A DNA stretch of 64,000 bases from Vanrija pseudolonga (lineage: Eukaryota; Basidiomycota; Tremellomycetes; Trichosporonales; Trichosporonaceae), in assembly GCF_020906515.1 (NCBI RefSeq), contig NC_085852.1, positions 1,426,001 to 1,490,000 on the forward strand, given 5' to 3'. The notes under the pieces are model-generated. The model was not told where the DNA came from, ran no database searches, and was given only the letters and a program-made list of their open reading frames with translations. The position numbers and the translations under genes were made by a program. Numbering within the stretch: the first letter of the stretch is position 1; each line of letters starts with the position of its first letter. Below are positions 34,031-47,200 of this stretch, in pieces.

Positions 34031-36159
34031 ATGACTTTTGGCTTCTCGCACAAGCCGCTCGTCCAGCTCGCCGGCAGCGCAATCACCTCGTTCTACCGCA
34101 AGATCGAGGTATATGGCGCCGAGAATGTGCCCGACGAGGGCCCGATCATCTTGTGCGTATGCAGCGCTGTGGCGCCCCGGTGGTAACGCGTCGTCACGGC
34201 CCGTATATGTGCGATGGAGCTGAGCTGACGCGTCCAGCGCGTGCACCCACACCAACATGGCTATTGACGTGAGGACGAGCCTGGGAGCCCTGCTGACCTG
34301 TAGCCTGCGATCCTGTCCAACACGATCCCCCACAAGCATCGCCTCCACTACTGGGTATGTGGAGATTGTGGGGCGAGAGTTCGCGCCGCTGACATACCGC
34401 CCCAGGTCAAGGACTCGCTGTTCAAGAACCCGGCCATGAAGGCCATGCTCACGAATGCGGGCAACATCCGTGCGTTGGCCCTCTTGGCGCTGTTCACTGA
34501 CCACCTGCAGCGGTCGACCGCAAGACCAAGAACAACCAGCTCTTGTTCCGCGGAACATTTGAGGGTGAGTGAGCTAAAGTCAGACACCGGGTAGCTGACC
34601 CGACCCCAGCCCTCGCCCAGGACGAGTGCATCGGAGTGTTCCCAGAAGGAACATCACATACCGAGCCCCACCTCATCCCCCTCAAGGACGGCACGTCGTG
34701 GACCGCCCTCGAGTACCTCGTCTACCTCAATGGTTCGCCTGAGACCGGCGGCCCCCACAAGGGCAAGCCGGCTATCATTGTGCCTGTTGGTATCGCATAC
34801 TGCGACAAGACAAAGTACCGGAGCCGCCTTGCTGTCACGTGAGTTGTGGAGCGAGAAGAAGAAGCATGCTGACGTTGTAGCTATGGCCCGGCCCTCTCGA
34901 TGGACGCGTACCGGGAGGAGTTCTTGAGCACGCAGGAGGGCGCCAGCAAGTCTGCTGTTAAGCGCCTCACTGCCGACACCGCCCTGGAGCTGCACAAGAT
35001 GACGGTCAACGCGCCCGACTGGGACACTGCGTTCGCCGCGCAGATGGCCCGCCAGCTGCTGTGGAAGTATGAGGATGACCTCGCGCTGGCCGACTATGTC
35101 GACGTCGCACAAACCCTCGTCGATCTCTTCTCGACAAAGGACAACGACCGCATCGACCGGCTCAAGGGCTTGCTGGTTACCTACCGTGACCTGTTGTTCT
35201 CGTCCAGACTGTCAAACTATGACCTCACCGACCTGCCCCTGCCCAAGTCGCTGGACCCATCGCGCCCCACGCCTCTTCCTGGACGATTGAGAACCCTCGC
35301 CATTCTCATCAAGGACACAATTGTCTGCCTGTTCCAGTTCCCGCTGTTCATCGCCCCATTTATCTTCAACCTGCCCATCTACGCCATCGGCATCTGGGGC
35401 GCCAGCCTCGCAGAGGACGAGATCGAGTCGCAGGCGCAGAACAAGATCTTCCTGGGTCTTTTCCTCAGCTTTTTGACCTTCCCCATTGCCTTCTTCATCT
35501 TCTTCTACCTCTTCTGGTCGGTTCCGTTCGGGTTTGTGTTTGCAGCTGGCTCTGTCTGGCTCCTGTCGCGGTACCACGCTGCGTTGATCGACTCCAACTA
35601 CAATGCGTGAGTGTGTAAACCCCTGAACTGTCGCTGATCTTGCAGGCTCAAGAAGCTTATTGCCGCATGGCGAGTTCTTGTCGGCGTGTGGCTCGGCCCT
35701 GGTGTTGAGATGTCGCTCAACAAGTTTGTGGACAGCGCCGCCTCGTTTGCGCCCAACCCTCCGGCTGTGGCTGGCCTCCCGCCGGGAACACCCAAGGAGA
35801 AGTACACCAAGCCCCAGCACCTGCCATCGCGCGTGCTTGTGCGCCACGTTCTCCGCACGCGTGTGCAGGCTGCACGCGAGCTGTCGGACGTGCTGCTCGA
35901 GCTCGAGGACCAGGATGCGCGCCTCAAGGCAAAGTACTGGCTTGCGGAGCGGTACGGCGGCGAGGTGACCAACATCGACCACACGGACAATGTGCCCGAG
36001 TATGAGCGCCACTGGCCCCAGCGCGTGCGTGGTGCCCGCGAGGTTATCGCCTTCCTCCGTGGTCGCGGTGCGCGCTTCGCCTCTGCTGGGCGGGAAGAGC
36101 ACTGGGCTGCCGCGTCGAGCGGCGACGAGGGGGACGGCAAGAACGGCAAGACAGAGTAG
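34031..36159 (+). CDS. SCT1: Glycerol-3-phosphate/DHAP sn-1 acyltransferase, SCT1/GPT2-like
   Basis: Catalyses the first acylation of glycerolipid synthesis in the ER membrane. About nine exons. After splicing, block I reads PIIFACTHTNMAIDPAILSN with the catalytic His and Asp; next come HYWVKDSLFKNPAMKAMLTNA and PVDRKTKNNQLLFRGTFE. The substrate-binding block is CIGVFPEGTSHTEPHLIPLK, followed by KPAIIVPVGIAYCDKTKYRS. Two or three membrane helices lie near FQFPLFIAPFIFNLPIYAIG and FPIAFFIFFYLFW, as in SCT1/GPT2. The C-terminal region (roughly 120 residues) is helical and charged. The start 34031 precedes the hydrophobic FSHKPLVQLAG segment. The acyltransferase family is certain; the choice between glycerol-3-phosphate and related acceptors follows overall likeness to SCT1 and is less sure. 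Confidence 0.85.
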
Positions 36160-36319
36160 AAGCAGCAGCAGCAGGAGCAGAGTAGAAGCAGCAGCAGCAG
36201 GAGCAGCAGCAGCGTGTGGCGTGTGCAGTGGTCGGCGTGGTCGTGTAGCAGCTAGATGTCGCTCGTCCGTGTTAATCTTGATGCATCTGGCATATGTGGC
36301 GCTCTAGTCCCTCTCTTCC

Positions 36320-38082
36320 CTACTGTGAAGTCGCGACGCCATCGTCGAGCTTCAACACCCGCCCATGCTTCCATGGCACCTCGTCCTCGTAATGCGAGAC
36401 CACGACCACGGCCTGCTCCTTGCCCTCCTTCTTCATCTCGGCCCACTCCTGGACCAAGAAGGCGCGGCACGCCTCCCAGATCTCCTCGTCCATACCCTGC
36501 GTCGGCTCGTCAAGCACAAGCAGCGGCGGGCGCGAGACCACCGCGCGGAGGAAGAGCAGGAGTGCCTGCTGCGGGGGCGTGTAGTGCGCGAACATCTGTC
36601 TGCTGAGCTGCTTGGCCGTCGCGTCCGTTGGGCGGCCAGTACGGCTCTTGGCCAAGAAGGGCCGGAACGCCTCGAGCAGGTACAACACGCGCTCCTTCTG
36701 CCCCGGCGTCAACTTGCGCCGCGAAAACACCCCCTCGTACCCGCTCCCCACGGCGTCCTCGGCGTCCAGGCTCATGTTGCGCGGGAACGCGGCGAACACC
36801 TCGGGGCTGGTATGTCCGATCAGCGCGCGGAGTACCGGCGTCGGCGTCTCGCGGCGCGGCTTGCCGAACAGCGTGAGCGCCGACGCGGGGAGCGCGAACG
36901 AGCGCGGGTGGTGCCCTAGCAGCACGGAGAGGAGCGTCGTCTTGCCGGATCCTGCGGGGTCAGCTGTGACGAAGGTACGCGAGCTGGGACTCGAACCCAC
37001 CGTTAGACCCCTGCAGGTGCCACCTGTCGCCCGGCCGAATGGCCCAGTCGACGTCCTTGAGGACGCGGCGCGCGCCCTCGGCATAGGCCACATTGACGCC
37101 CTGGAGCTGGACGATCGGCTCGGCGGCCGACGTGTCCTCCGCCTCGGGGACAGCAGCGTGGTGTTCCTCTCCCCTTGCGGCCCGCCTTGCCTCCCACTCG
37201 GCCCTAGGGCCGACCCACACGTCGCCGCCGCGCACCTCGACCACGTCGGACACCCAGCTCGCGAGCGTCTCGTCGCCCTTGTCGCGGAGCACGACGACGA
37301 TGCGCGGCTCGTCCGCGGCGGCATTCAGCTCGCCGAGGAGCTTGTCGACGCGTATGCGGCTTGGCGCGTCCAGGCCCGCCATGGGGTCCTCGAGGATCAG
37401 GAGCGCAGGCCGCGTCATGAGCGCCTGGGCTATGCGGGCGCGCCGGGTCTGGCCTGAGGACAGCGCGATCGCCGGCATGTCGACCAGCCGCCCGAGGTCC
37501 ATGTACGCGACTGCTGCGGCGATGTTTTCTTCTGCCTGCGCCGACGTGCCGAACGCCGCGGACAGCTTCTCGCGTAGCGTGAGCTTGTCCTCCTCCTGCA
37601 GGGCGCCATAGCGCGCCGTGTAGTCTGTAAACTCGCCGGTGGTCGACGGGCGCGCGAACGCGAGGTATCGCACCGCGCGCCAGTCCTCCGAGCTCGCGCG
37701 CGGCGGCACGGGCAGCTCGTTGACCGGCAGCGCGGGCGAGGGCGGCAGGATACGGTGCCGGCCTAGGATTGTCTGGCGAGCGTGGGTCAGCGGGGTTGAA
37801 CAGTCGATGCGTGCTCACCTCGACGGCGAGCCTGCGGCCCTCGGCGTCCCCGACAATCGCCCACCCCTCGCTCCCGTCCCCGCTCACCCGCCACCCCGCC
37901 TCCGGAAAGCGCAGCAGCGCGTCCTTGGCCTCTGCCGCCTGCGCCGAGCCGAAAGGGTGCACCGTGGCGGCGGGGGGCAGCTGGACGTGGGGCTTGGCCG
38001 CAGCCGTGGCGAGCCAGCGCACCGCGGCGCGCGGCATCGTGCGCGCGAGGGGGCGTATCTGTCGCAGTATTGTCGTGCGCAT
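36320..38082 (-). CDS. Twin-domain ABC ATPase, mitochondrial type (YDR061W-like)
   Basis: A soluble ABC protein with two nucleotide-binding domains and no membrane segments, resembling yeast YDR061W and bacterial ModF. Three exons; the start at 38082 gives a mitochondrial-type presequence (MRTTILRQIRPLARTMPRAA, Arg-rich, no acid). Domain 1 lacks a usable Walker A (WAIVGDAEGRR, residues 74-84, no Lys-Ser/Thr) but has the signature LSSGQ (192-196) and a changed Walker B (LLILEDP). Domain 2 has an intact Walker A, GSNGSGKTT (343-351, across an intron), Walker B LLVLDEPTQGMD (489-500) and the switch His (VVVSHYEDE), but its signature is YTPPQQ. Only one composite ATP site should work. Convergent with the acyltransferase (160 bases between stops) and divergent from CutC. 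The substrate process is unknown. Confidence 0.85.
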
Positions 38083-38608
38083 GGTTGTGGGGCGCAACGT
38101 GCTTGCGCTCGGAAGCCAAGCAGGTTATGTACAGTTGCAGCAGAGCTGCACACTCGGAAGTCGATTCAACTCGACATCTCTGGCCCGACGTCGGCGGGCG
38201 AGCGCGGCGGCCGAGATGAGATTATCGCCCCCGCGCCGAACATAGCGAGCAGCGATGATGATGCACATGACATCCGGCGCCGTGGCCGCTTTTGGCTCGT
38301 GGGCGTGTCGCGCCGCGCGCCGCGCCGAGCTTGGCGCGGTGTCTTGGTATAAGTACACCGGGTGTTCCGGTCGTCGATGCGCGTTGCGGCGGATAGATGA
38401 CGGCGCGGCTGGAACTATCCAGGCTGGGTGTGGCCGGCGCGACGGCTTTGTCGGGCCGCCCGCGGTCAACTTAGCGGCCGCACAGTGACGCCGTTGCGGG
38501 GAAGGAAACGCGAGCAAGCAACGACGACGACGACTGAACAGACAACCAAACTACTAAACATTGAAAACACTTTGCATCAACCACACACCTCGGCTCAACG
38601 CACAAACC
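38083..38608. other. Divergent promoter region, 0.53 kb (ABC ATPase / CutC)
   Basis: Shared upstream region; the AC/GAC-rich stretch next to CutC (38515-38600) may be 5' UTR. No separate gene was recognised. Confidence 0.5.
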
Positions 38609-39888
38609 ATGCCGCGCCGCATACCGCTCGAAGTGTGCATCGACTCGCTCGACTCGGCCAATGCGTACGTGGTGCGCGAGCGTCGTGCTAGCTAGCTGAC
38701 ATTTGCCAGCGCCGCGCCGCTCCTCTCCCCAGGCGACAGGTTCGAGGTGTGCTCGAGTCTCCTCGCCGGCGGCGGCTTGACGCCCAGCATCGGGCTGGTG
38801 CTAGTGCTCAAGGAGCTGTATCCCGACATTGCGCTGTTTGTGAGTGCTACTGCGCCAAGCTACAAGCTGGGCTCCCGCTGACGCGATCGCGTCGCGCAGG
38901 TCATGATCCGTCCGCGTCCCGGCTCGTTTGTCTACACTCACGCCGAGGTCGAGATCATGGCCGCGGACATCAAGGCGTTCCGCTCGGCGGGCGTAGACGG
39001 TATCGTCGTTGGCTGCCTCCACCCCGACGGCGAGGTGGACATCGAGACGACCCAGCTGTGAGTGGCTTTGGGCACGCGTTGGCGAGCGAGGCTACGACAC
39101 TTCTTTTGCCGGAAGTTCGGCGCCGCGCCGCGCTGTACGCGGCCAGGCGCCGCAGCGGGCAACGACGACGAGATGACCCGCGACGAGCACGAGCTGACCC
39201 GACCCCCCAGGTTGGCCGACGTCGCTGAGCCTCTGCCAGGTGAGTTGTTGGCGGACAAGGCCGGGCCAGCAACGCCAAGATGCATGCTGCGCATGGCGAC
39301 CGTTTGCGCGACTGCGTGCGTGCGCCACCACTCGCTCACACCACAGTAACGTTCCACCGCGCATTCGACGTCACGCCAGACTGGCAGCGAGGTGGGTTGC
39401 GCCGCTGTGTGCATCGCTGACTTTGGCAGCTGCCGACGACATCTCGTCCATCCGCGGCATCACGCGCATCCTCACCAGGTGAGTGACCAAAAGGCCGCCG
39501 CAGCCACATCCCCAGTGCAAACCCCGCTCCCCAATGAGCCCCGCCGCCCCGCGCCACTGCTAACACACACCCCAGCGGCCACTCTGCAACTGCCATCCAG
39601 GGCGCAGCCGAGCTCGACGAACTCTTCCGCTACGTCCCACGGCACATCACCGTCATCCCCGCGTCCGGCCTGAATGCCGACACGCTCGCCGAGCTGTGGC
39701 GCCGCGCGCCGCTGATATCCGAGGCCCACCTCTCCGCCAGCGCGCCATATAACCCCGGTCCGACGCCGACCCTCGCGCGCGGCGTCGCCCTCGGCTTTGG
39801 ATCCGGCGACGAGTGGCGCTTGAATCCCCACAAGCTCGAGGCGGTTGTCGACCTCGCGGAGCGCTACGCCGAGCGCCACGCGCCATAA
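38609..39888 (+). CDS. cutC: CutC-family copper homeostasis protein
   Basis: A TIM-barrel protein of the CutC family, linked to copper handling in bacteria and animals. About seven exons. Motifs after splicing: IPLEVCIDSLDSA at the start, DRFEVCSSLLAGGGLTPSIG, VMIRPRPGSFVYTHAEVEIM, FRSAGVDGIVVGCLHPDGEV, VTFHRAFDVT, ITRILTSGHSATAIQGAAEL and ITVIPASGLNADT. All are standard CutC blocks, including the MIRPR and FHRAFD motifs. The stop TAA is at 39886-39888. Its short 3' flank faces the RBM18-like gene (120 bases between stops). In fungi the physiological role is little tested; the family call is secure. Confidence 0.93.
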
Positions 39889-40008
39889 CACTGTGTTCAG
39901 ACGTTGCATTTTGGGCCAGCGCCGTGGTAATACTAGTGTACAATGACAACATTATGCAGGGGTTTTTGGATTTGGGGTGGATCATGCGATGATGGAGAGA
40001 AAAGTGGT

Positions 40009-40935
40009 CTATGAGAAGGTCGGCTTCTTGGGAAGCGACGCGAGCCCGCGCTGGAATGCCGCACTTTGGAACGGCTCGGTCCGTGCGCCACCTGCACGGC
40101 TGCTGCTCGTGTCGGGTGCCGAGCGTGGGGGAGGGGAAGTAGATGTAGATTTGGGTGGTGCAGCGCCGTCCGTGTCCGGCTTGTCCGGGTTATCGGCCGG
40201 AAGTCGTGCATCGTCTGGCAGAGGGCTCGGCTCCGCACTAGTCTCCGCACTCGCCCCCGCGCTCGCAGACGCCGCAGCCTCAGCGCCGAGGGCGAGCTCG
40301 CGCTGGATCTCAGCTTCGAGGGCTTCGGCCTCGGCGCGCTCTGGCGTCGGTGAGCGTCCCGGGCGCTGGGCCATGGTCGCGAGCTTGGCCTCCATGGCTG
40401 CGATCTGGGCCGCGGCACTGGGACGTCAGCTGGGTGGTCCTCACTGTGCCTCCACCGAACGCACCTCTGAGGCCGTTGCCGCGACTTGAGCAGCGACAAC
40501 GTCGTTGGCTTCGCCGCCTCGCCGACTCTCCGGCTCTTGGGGTACGCCAAGTCCTCTGGCGGCGCGGCGTTGGCGTACGTGACCACGAGCTTGCGTCCGC
40601 GGAGGAGCCGGTCATGCAGCTTGACGAGGGCTTTGAGGGCCGCCTGCAATGTCAGCTCATTGTGTACGTACTGCGGAGCTTACATCCTGCGAGGCAAACT
40701 CGATGAACGCATACCCCCGCGGCTTGCCCTTGAGCGGGCCCGACTTGTGGATCATGAGATCGAGCTTTGTGATCTTTCCAAACTTGGAGAAGACCTGCAC
40801 GAGCGTGTACTCGTCGACCGCGGGCGCGAGGTTGCCGACGAACAGGCGCTCGGGCTTGCCTGATCCCGATGCGGCGGGCTGTGATGCCGACGCCGACGCC
40901 GACGGCCGCGACAACGACGACGAGGGCAGGGACAT
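40009..40935 (-). CDS. RBM18-like RNA-binding protein (one RRM)
   Basis: A single RNA-recognition motif near the N-terminus: RLFVGNLAPAVDEYTLVQVF (RNP2), SKFGKITKLDLMIHKSGPLK, GKPRGYAFIEFASQ (RNP1), and after an intron AALKALVKLHDRLLRGRKLV with VTYANA. The 'HKSGPLKGKPRGYAF' spacing is typical of vertebrate RBM18 and its fungal relatives, whose function is unknown. A helical segment (AAAQIAAMEAKLATMAQRPG) and an acidic/Ser-Pro tail follow, ending GLASLPKKPTFS. Three exons. The start at 40935 is chosen because it is the first ATG directly ahead of the Ser-rich leader; earlier in-frame sequence is open but unlikely. It is divergent from STT4 over 267 bases. Confidence 0.83.
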
Positions 40936-41202
40936 GGTGGTGGTGGGGATGTTGTTTCCGAGATGTTGTTGTACCAGAAAGTTGCCACCTAAAGTCAAGC
41001 AACCCAGACAGGTCGGAGGATCTTGACCGATTTGGTTCCGCCGGCGACTTGTTGTTCGGGGTGGGTGCCTGATGCGGCGGCGAGCGTCGACTGCGATGAT
41101 GGCCGACGGGGAAAGGTGACGACGACGAGCTACTTGTTGCAACCCACGACACATTGACTTTGGCCACTTCTCTCACACCCTTCGCGGCTGCGTCCAGACA
41201 CA

Positions 41203-44200
41203 ATGGACTGGTGAGTGCTTGCTACTGGGAGCTGAGACGGCACTGACCTACGCCCAGCCTCGACCAGCCTCTCCATCTCGAGATTCTGAGCTCGCTCGCG
41301 TCCAACCTCGCCAAGAGCGGCGGGGTTGAAGGCGGAGCTGATATCAGCGTCCTCACTGCCGGCCTGCCCATCGACGGCCAGCATGCCCACCACAACGGCA
41401 CCTCGTCCGACGACGAGGACGACGACGAGGACTCATGGGTGCGTGTGGAGCTCAAACGCCACTGACACCTCTAGGACGAGTATGAGCTCAACCACGCCAT
41501 CTCGTACGCCCACTACGTGACCTCGCTCGACGCCTCGTCGCCCTATCTTGACGTCGCGCTCCCGCGCATCCGCGAGCTCCTGTCCGGCGTGATCGCCAAC
41601 GCCGTCCCGCGCCGCGATGACCCGAGCTCGTCGGCCCAGAACAACGACATTGCCTCCTCGTCAACGCAGCACGCCGTCCTCCTCGAGGCTCTCCTCAAGG
41701 CCACCCTCTGGGTCGGCTGGAGCCGCGCCGAGCTTGCTGGCGAGGCCGGCGAGGTGATCGCCAACCTCCTCGAGAACGTCCAGCGCTTCATGGGCCGCGC
41801 GCTCACGTTCTCCGGTGTGGTCCTCGCCACCATCCACGCCGTGCTCTCCCACGTGCCTCTCCCTGCGCTGCCTGCGTCGGTCGTTTCGCGTATCCTCACG
41901 GCCGTGACGACCATTGGGACCCCGGACAACCTCGCCAAGGCTGTCCGCGAGGCGTCAGGCTCCTCCCCCACTCCCCCGATGCGGGCGCCTGCCTTCAACA
42001 CGGCGCCGCACCCCACCACGCCCGCGGGCGTCGCCCTGCTCGTGTCCGAGATCTGCAACATTGTGCTTGCGCGCGTGCTGACTCCGACTCCCGAGATCCA
42101 CCAGTCAGTCTTTGCCAACGAACACCAGCCCGCCTCGATCGACTCGCAGTCGTCGTCGGTGTGGAAGAACCAGACCAAGGCGCTCCTCGCTGAGCCGGTC
42201 GAGCTGAGCTTCCTTGAAGCCGATCCGGAGGGCCACTCAGCCCTCGAAGAGGCTGGTAAACTGGCGCTTCGCTGGTGGGCCGATCTCAACGATAACGAGG
42301 GTGACACCTCGCCTACCTCGGGTATCCGGAACCGCCACAGCCGGCTTACGGTCAACGACGGCCAGGCCGAGGACGAGGTCTACCTCACTGTGGCTGTGCT
42401 GCACATGCTCAACCTTGTCAGCCTGCACAATGCGACTGCCAACGAGGGCCAGCTCGCGAGGCTCAAGCATCTTCTGTCCGAGAACTCGACCGTCTCGGAC
42501 GCCAGAGTGCTCCAGGCATCGTTCATCTGTCTGGCGATCGTTGTTCGCAACTACCCGGCACTCGGCGCTTCCTTGACCCACCACCTTCGCCGTCTGCTCA
42601 TGAGCCCGCTGCCGGCGCTCGAGAGCGAGGTCACGTCGTCTGGCATGGAGCTCTCGCCGACAATCACGGCTGCGTCGACCTGTCTGGCCATGTGTATTGA
42701 AATGTCGGCCAACGACGACTTGGTCTCGTCGACGCTGTACTCTCTTCTCGGTGTGCTCAGCCATGGTACGACAGTTGGCCCTGGCGCAATGTCGGTCCGC
42801 TCGCTGCCGCTTAACCAGGCCACGCTTGGCATCCCTGTCACGTCTGCCAAGCGTTCCGAGCAGCAGCGCCAGTTGATCAGCACGACGGCTGTCGAGATCG
42901 TCTCGCGCCTCGCTCTTGACACTGGCAGAGACGACATTATCCACCTTAGCATCTCGATGCTGCTCCAGCGTCTCCGTGGCGTGGACATTGCGACCGAGTC
43001 AGCCATCGTTACCAACCTCGTGCCCCTCGCCCTCTCCGCCACGAACGAGGACCTTGTCGAGGTCTACCGTGCCTTCTCCCAGATCTCGCGTTCATCGCAC
43101 CCCGAGAACCCGAGCCTGTCGTCCAATGCTTGCCTGTCGGCGCAGACCCTTCTTGCCAAGGGCCTTGGCTCGCGCATCAGCACCCTCGACGGGTACCTCT
43201 CAGAGCTCCTCAGCCTCTTTGCTGACCGCGGCGTCGACACTCAGGCGGCGCATATGGCTGCCACCAAGGAGAGCAACAACCGCGAGAAGGAGAAGAAGCT
43301 GAGCGCCATGCGCCCCGACAACGAACGGCGCGCGGCGGACATGAAGGCATCGCTGTCAGCCCTCCTCTTGCCCATTGCCGAGGTGTTGGCCCACAAGGAC
43401 TACCACCCCGGTGTCAACCCCACGCCCGAGTTTGTGTCCCAGTTCCGTAACCTGTGGATCTTATGCGCAGTCTTCGGCCTCAGTGGCAATGCTGGCCGCT
43501 CGCAGCTGTCTGACCACGAGCAAGACGCGCTTGCCACCATTGCTGTGAAGACCCCGCCGCTCGTTCTCGAGACGGCGACCGACTTTGTTGGCAGCGACCT
43601 CGAGTACAACACGGTCTTGCGCAAGGACTTTGCCTCGTCCATTCACCACAAGATGCGCGTCACTCTCCAGGAGCTGATCCCTTCCAACAAGTACACGTCT
43701 GACATTCGCAACATGTCGACGCCTCAGCTCACTCTGCTCATCGCCATCCACGACCTCGAGCAGACGCGCACGCTTCGTAACCAACCCTCGGTCATGCTCA
43801 GCTACTTCTGCAACGAGTCGATCAACAAGAGCCCGCCTATCGTTGGCTGTCTCTCGGGTATCGCGAACAAGCAGACCCAGGTCTTCCTCAAGGGTCTCAG
43901 CAAGGAGGTCGTGGTTCACAACCTCCCTCCCAACATCAGCGACGAGGTGTGCAAGATTCTCGTGCTGTCTACGCATCGCATGAGAAAGGTCCGCGAGATG
44001 GCCCTCAGCTATGCCCGCTCGATCATTGAGACCTTCTCGGCGCTGATGTGCGACCGCAAGATTGTGTTCACTCTCCTCGAGATCCTGACCCTCCTGCGCC
44101 GCAGCTGCGAGATGCAGTTCACCGACGAATACTCGCCAACCCACCACTTCAAGTCGGACAAGATCAAGCTCACGCTTGAGCTCACCGACGACTACTCGGC

Positions 44201-47200
44201 TCGTAACGAGATTACCACTTCGCTCCACTCTGTCTCGCAGAGATGGTTCACCATGGCCATCTCCAGGGCTCCGATTGAGGTGCAGAGCACTCTGCAGTCG
44301 TACCTCAAGGAGTCGCGTGATGTCCTGCTGCTCGACAGCGTCGAGCTTGGTGCCGGCGTGGCGCTGCACTTCGCGAAAGCCGTCTCCCGCCTCGACCGCC
44401 AGGAGTCGATCATGCCCCAGATTGGCGGCTGGCAGTCCGACTACTCGAACCTCCTCTCGAGCGAGTTCGCTTCCAAGAACTACTACGAGGGTGAGCTCTC
44501 GGGCGCCAGACACGTGCTGCGGGCTGGTCTCGGCCAGATGGAGAAGGGTGCCCCCTCCGAATCCACATACGAGGTCCGCCAGGCGTTCAAGCAGCAGATG
44601 GCCGACGCTGTGGCCAAGGTTCCGACCAAGGAAGCCCTCCGGGCGACTGAAATCCGTCGTCTGCTCTACCGAGCCGTCAACGTCCTCATCGCTTCGCCTC
44701 AGCTCGATGCCGATATTCTGCACTTCCTCGTCGCCCTCCCCATGGCCACCTTTACGCCGCTGTCCATCGCGGCCGGTGTGGATGCCTGGACGTGGCTTGT
44801 GCGCCAGCGCCCCGATGCCGAGGTGGCACTGCTCGGTGAGATCTCGAACGGCTGGTTGACCACGGTCAAGCTCGGCAAGGGCATGTTCAGCACCCGCATG
44901 AACTACCACGACCCCTTCGTCCAGCCTCTCGAGTACGCTCCGAGTGACAAGAAGGTCATGGACGCCGAGATGGCCAAGGCGAGGCGCCTGCTCAAGCCGC
45001 ATCTCCTCCTTATCCAGATCTTGTCCAGTCAGTTCCAGGCTGTCAAGTACCGTGCCCCTGGTATCATGGTGTCGATTGCGCGTCTCATGCTCCGCTCACT
45101 GGGAGCTTACCGCAAGATGAGCACCCACCCTCTCGCCCGTGAGGTGCGCTTCTCGCTCCTGCTCTTCGGCTTCCAGGTCCTCGCCAGCACGAGAGTCGAG
45201 ACCACTCTCGAGCTTCGCTTCCGCGATGCTCTGTACAATGCCGCCTTTGGCTGGTTCGCCGTCCGCCCGCAGTGGTCGTTTGGCAGTAACCGTATCCAGG
45301 TCGGCGCCGAGATCAAGCTGCTGCAGGACTTTGCGACTGCCATCCAGGAGGACCAGGTCAGAGCGGATCACTCGACGACGTCTCTTCCTGACCGCGACCC
45401 CGCATGGCTCATCCCAGGTGGGCTGAGGATAGTGCTCGATAGCTGACATTACAGGCTCCACGTCGCTTCAAGACTACGTCGCTCAGCACCGCGAGCGTGT
45501 CCGGCTTCTCCAGCTTCTCGTCGAGAATGAGATTAACCGCCTGGCGGTTTGGAGCAACCCGGCTAACGACCGCAACCGTGCGCAGGCGCCGTCGGTTGTT
45601 GTGGAAGGCGCAATTGGGGCCGAGGAGTGGCCCATGCTTGTCCGCAAGGCGTGGAGGCTCAATCCCGCAGTTGCCGTCCAGATGGGCGAGCGCTTCAAGC
45701 AGCCGCAGGTGCACTCGGAGATCACCCGCCTTGTTCGCTCCAACCCCAGACGTGTTCTGGGTGTGCCCGAGGCACTCGAGTTCCTGCTCGGTGACAAGCT
45801 CGAGGCTACCTCCAGAAGCCTGCTGCAGTGGGTGCTCGTGTGGGACCCTGTGCCGCCTGTGGAAGCCCTCAACTACTTCCAGCCGCGGTACGGCAACCAC
45901 CCCATCTTGCTCCAATACGCCATGCGTGTACTCGAACAGCACCCAGTCGACCTCACCTTCTTCTTTGTTCCTCAGGTCGTCCAGGCGCTGCGTTCGGACG
46001 CCCTGGGCTACGTCGAGAGCTTCATCTTCGAGACGTCCAAGATCTCGCAGCTGTTCTGCCACCAGATCATCTGGAACATGAAGGCAAACACCTACAAGGA
46101 CGACAATGGCGAGGAGCCCGACAGCCTCAAGCCCGTACTCGACAGAATGGTGGACAACATTGTCGCTTCGCTCTCCGGCCCCGCCAAGGAGTTCTACGAG
46201 CGCGAGTTTGGCTTTTTCGGCGAGGTCACGGCCATCTCAGGCAAGCTCAAGCCGTACATCAAGAAGACCAAGCCCGAGAAGAAGGCCAAGATTGACGAGG
46301 AGATGGCCAAGATCAAGCTCGAGGTCGGCGTGTACCTGCCGTCGAACCCCGACGGTGTGGTCATTGACCTTGACCGCAAGTCTGGCCGCCCTCTCCAGAG
46401 TCACGCCAAGGCGCCGTTCATGGCCACGTTCAAGGTCCAGAAGGAGAAGATTGACCTCGATTCTGCCGACCTCGACATTGAGACGCAGACTGACGAGGTC
46501 ACCAAGCGCTCGTATGATGTCTGGCAGTCGGCCATCTTCAAGGTTGGCGACGACTGTCGCCAGGACGTGCTCGCGCTGCAGCTCATCGCCATGTTCAAGA
46601 ACGTCTTCACTCAGCTTGGCCTGACGCTCTACCTCTTCCCGTACCGTGTCACTGCGACCGCCCCTGGTTGTGGTGTCATCGACGTCGTGCCCAACGCCAC
46701 CTCGCGTGACGAGATGGGCCGTGCGCAGATCAACGATCTGGTTGAGTACTTTGTCGACAAGTATGGCGGTGTCGACACGGTCGCGTTCCAGAAGGCGCGC
46801 CTCAACTTTGTGCAGTCCATGGCTGCGTACTCTGTCGCGTGTTACATTCTGCAGATCAAGGACCGCCACAACGGCAACATCATGATCGACGCCGAGGGCC
46901 ACATTGTGCACATTGACTTTGGCTTCCTCTTCGACATTGGACCCGGAGGCATCAAGTTCGAGGCGGGCAGTTTCAAGCTCAACCGCGAGATGGTCGCGCT
47001 CATGGGCGGTGCCGACTCGCAAGGCTACAAGATGTTCGTCGACCTGACGGTCAAGGCGTTCCTCGCCATTCGCCCGCACGCCGACCAGCTTGTCGACGCG
47101 GTCAATCTCATGCTGGGCACCGGGCTGCCGAGTTTCAAGGGCGAGGGCACGATCCACCGCCTGCGTGAGCGCTTCGCGCTGCACCTCAACGAGAAGGCCG

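Noticed and set aside
36960-37010. tRNA-like GGTTCGAGTCCC box on the minus strand
   Set aside because: It lies in the intron that splits Walker A of the twin-ABC gene; no acceptor or anticodon stem can be paired around it.
43461-45002. 513-codon antisense frame over STT4
   Set aside because: The same codon-bias shadow; the plus strand codes STT4 without doubt.
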